A stretch of DNA of 6,420 nt, from assembly GCA_030550295.1 (NCBI GenBank), contig JAUQPQ010000085.1, positions 1-6,420 of the forward strand. The letters are read 5' to 3'. Each line of letters opens with the position of its first letter. Positions within the stretch are counted from its first letter, which is position 1. Origin of the DNA: Chloroflexota bacterium (GTDB lineage Bacteria > Chloroflexota > Dehalococcoidia > SM23-28-2 > HRBIN24). Position numbers and translations under genes: made by a program. Shown in pieces: positions 6,375-6,420 of this stretch. The notes under the pieces were generated by a model that saw nothing but the letters and a program-made list of their open reading frames with translations, had not been told where the DNA came from and did no database searches.

Positions 6375-6420
6375 AGGCGTCTAAGGGTGGCCCCATGTAG
6401 ACTAGGTGAGAGCTCCCAAA
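6367..6420 (-). CDS. Possible C-terminal tail of a gene upstream of mutM (partial, unidentified)
   Basis: On the minus strand a frame stays open for 17 codons from the right edge (ending ...YMGPPLDAYA) and stops at TGA 6369-6367, overlapping the mutM ATG by 8 bp. The overlap and the lack of a ribosome binding site for mutM suggest a real upstream gene in the same transcript. Seventeen residues are too few to recognise a family, and the openness could be chance. Confidence 0.25.
   Translation of the reverse strand, partial: FGSSHLVYMGPPLDAYA

Noticed and set aside
1..6420. High number of CTAG sites (about 30 by eye)
   Set aside because: About the number expected from base composition; it shows only that CTAG is not depleted as it is in many bacteria, too weak to interpret alone.

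Overview
The window is dense bacterial DNA, roughly high-50s % G+C by eye, with genes almost end to end. The best guess for the source is a Chloroflexota bacterium, possibly Dehalococcoidia-like. This rests on the style of the proteins (a charged insertion in the FtsK alpha domain, a single-pass orphan sortase with a TCGGTF active-site block, a family-4 Fe-S uracil-DNA glycosylase) and is recalled, not computed. No mobile element, CRISPR array, tRNA or rRNA gene is visible.

Layout. A tightly packed minus-strand cluster runs from 4721 to the left edge, in the order: a P1/S58-family self-processing peptidase (DmpA/NylC-like), a family-4 uracil-DNA glycosylase, ribonuclease J, and an FtsK/SpoIIIE DNA translocase cut by the window edge. 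Junctions are 4 bp overlapping or up to 35 nt (depending on the glycosylase start), then 11 nt and 3 nt, so the four genes look like one operon with translational coupling. An 83-bp divergent intergenic region (4722-4804) separates it from a plus-strand membrane-anchored sortase (4805-5530). A promoter-like site there sits so close to the sortase ATG that the mRNA would be leaderless or nearly so. The sortase converges across 28 bp on a minus-strand formamidopyrimidine-DNA glycosylase (5559-6374), whose start overlaps the stop of a possible upstream reading frame at the right edge. No stretch over 300 bases lacks a gene.

Together the genes are mainly genome and RNA maintenance: two base-excision glycosylases (uracil and oxidised purines), an RNA-decay nuclease and a chromosome-segregation motor, plus one peptidase and one cell-surface transpeptidase. 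The rnj-ftsK neighbourhood resembles that of Bacillus and Mycobacterium and so appears to be an old arrangement. I see no clearly undescribed multi-gene system. The points most worth a second look are the likely leaderless sortase mRNA, a C-terminal QMRLF sliding-clamp-binding motif on the uracil-DNA glycosylase, and an Arg in place of the usual Ser in the SGH motif of RNase J.
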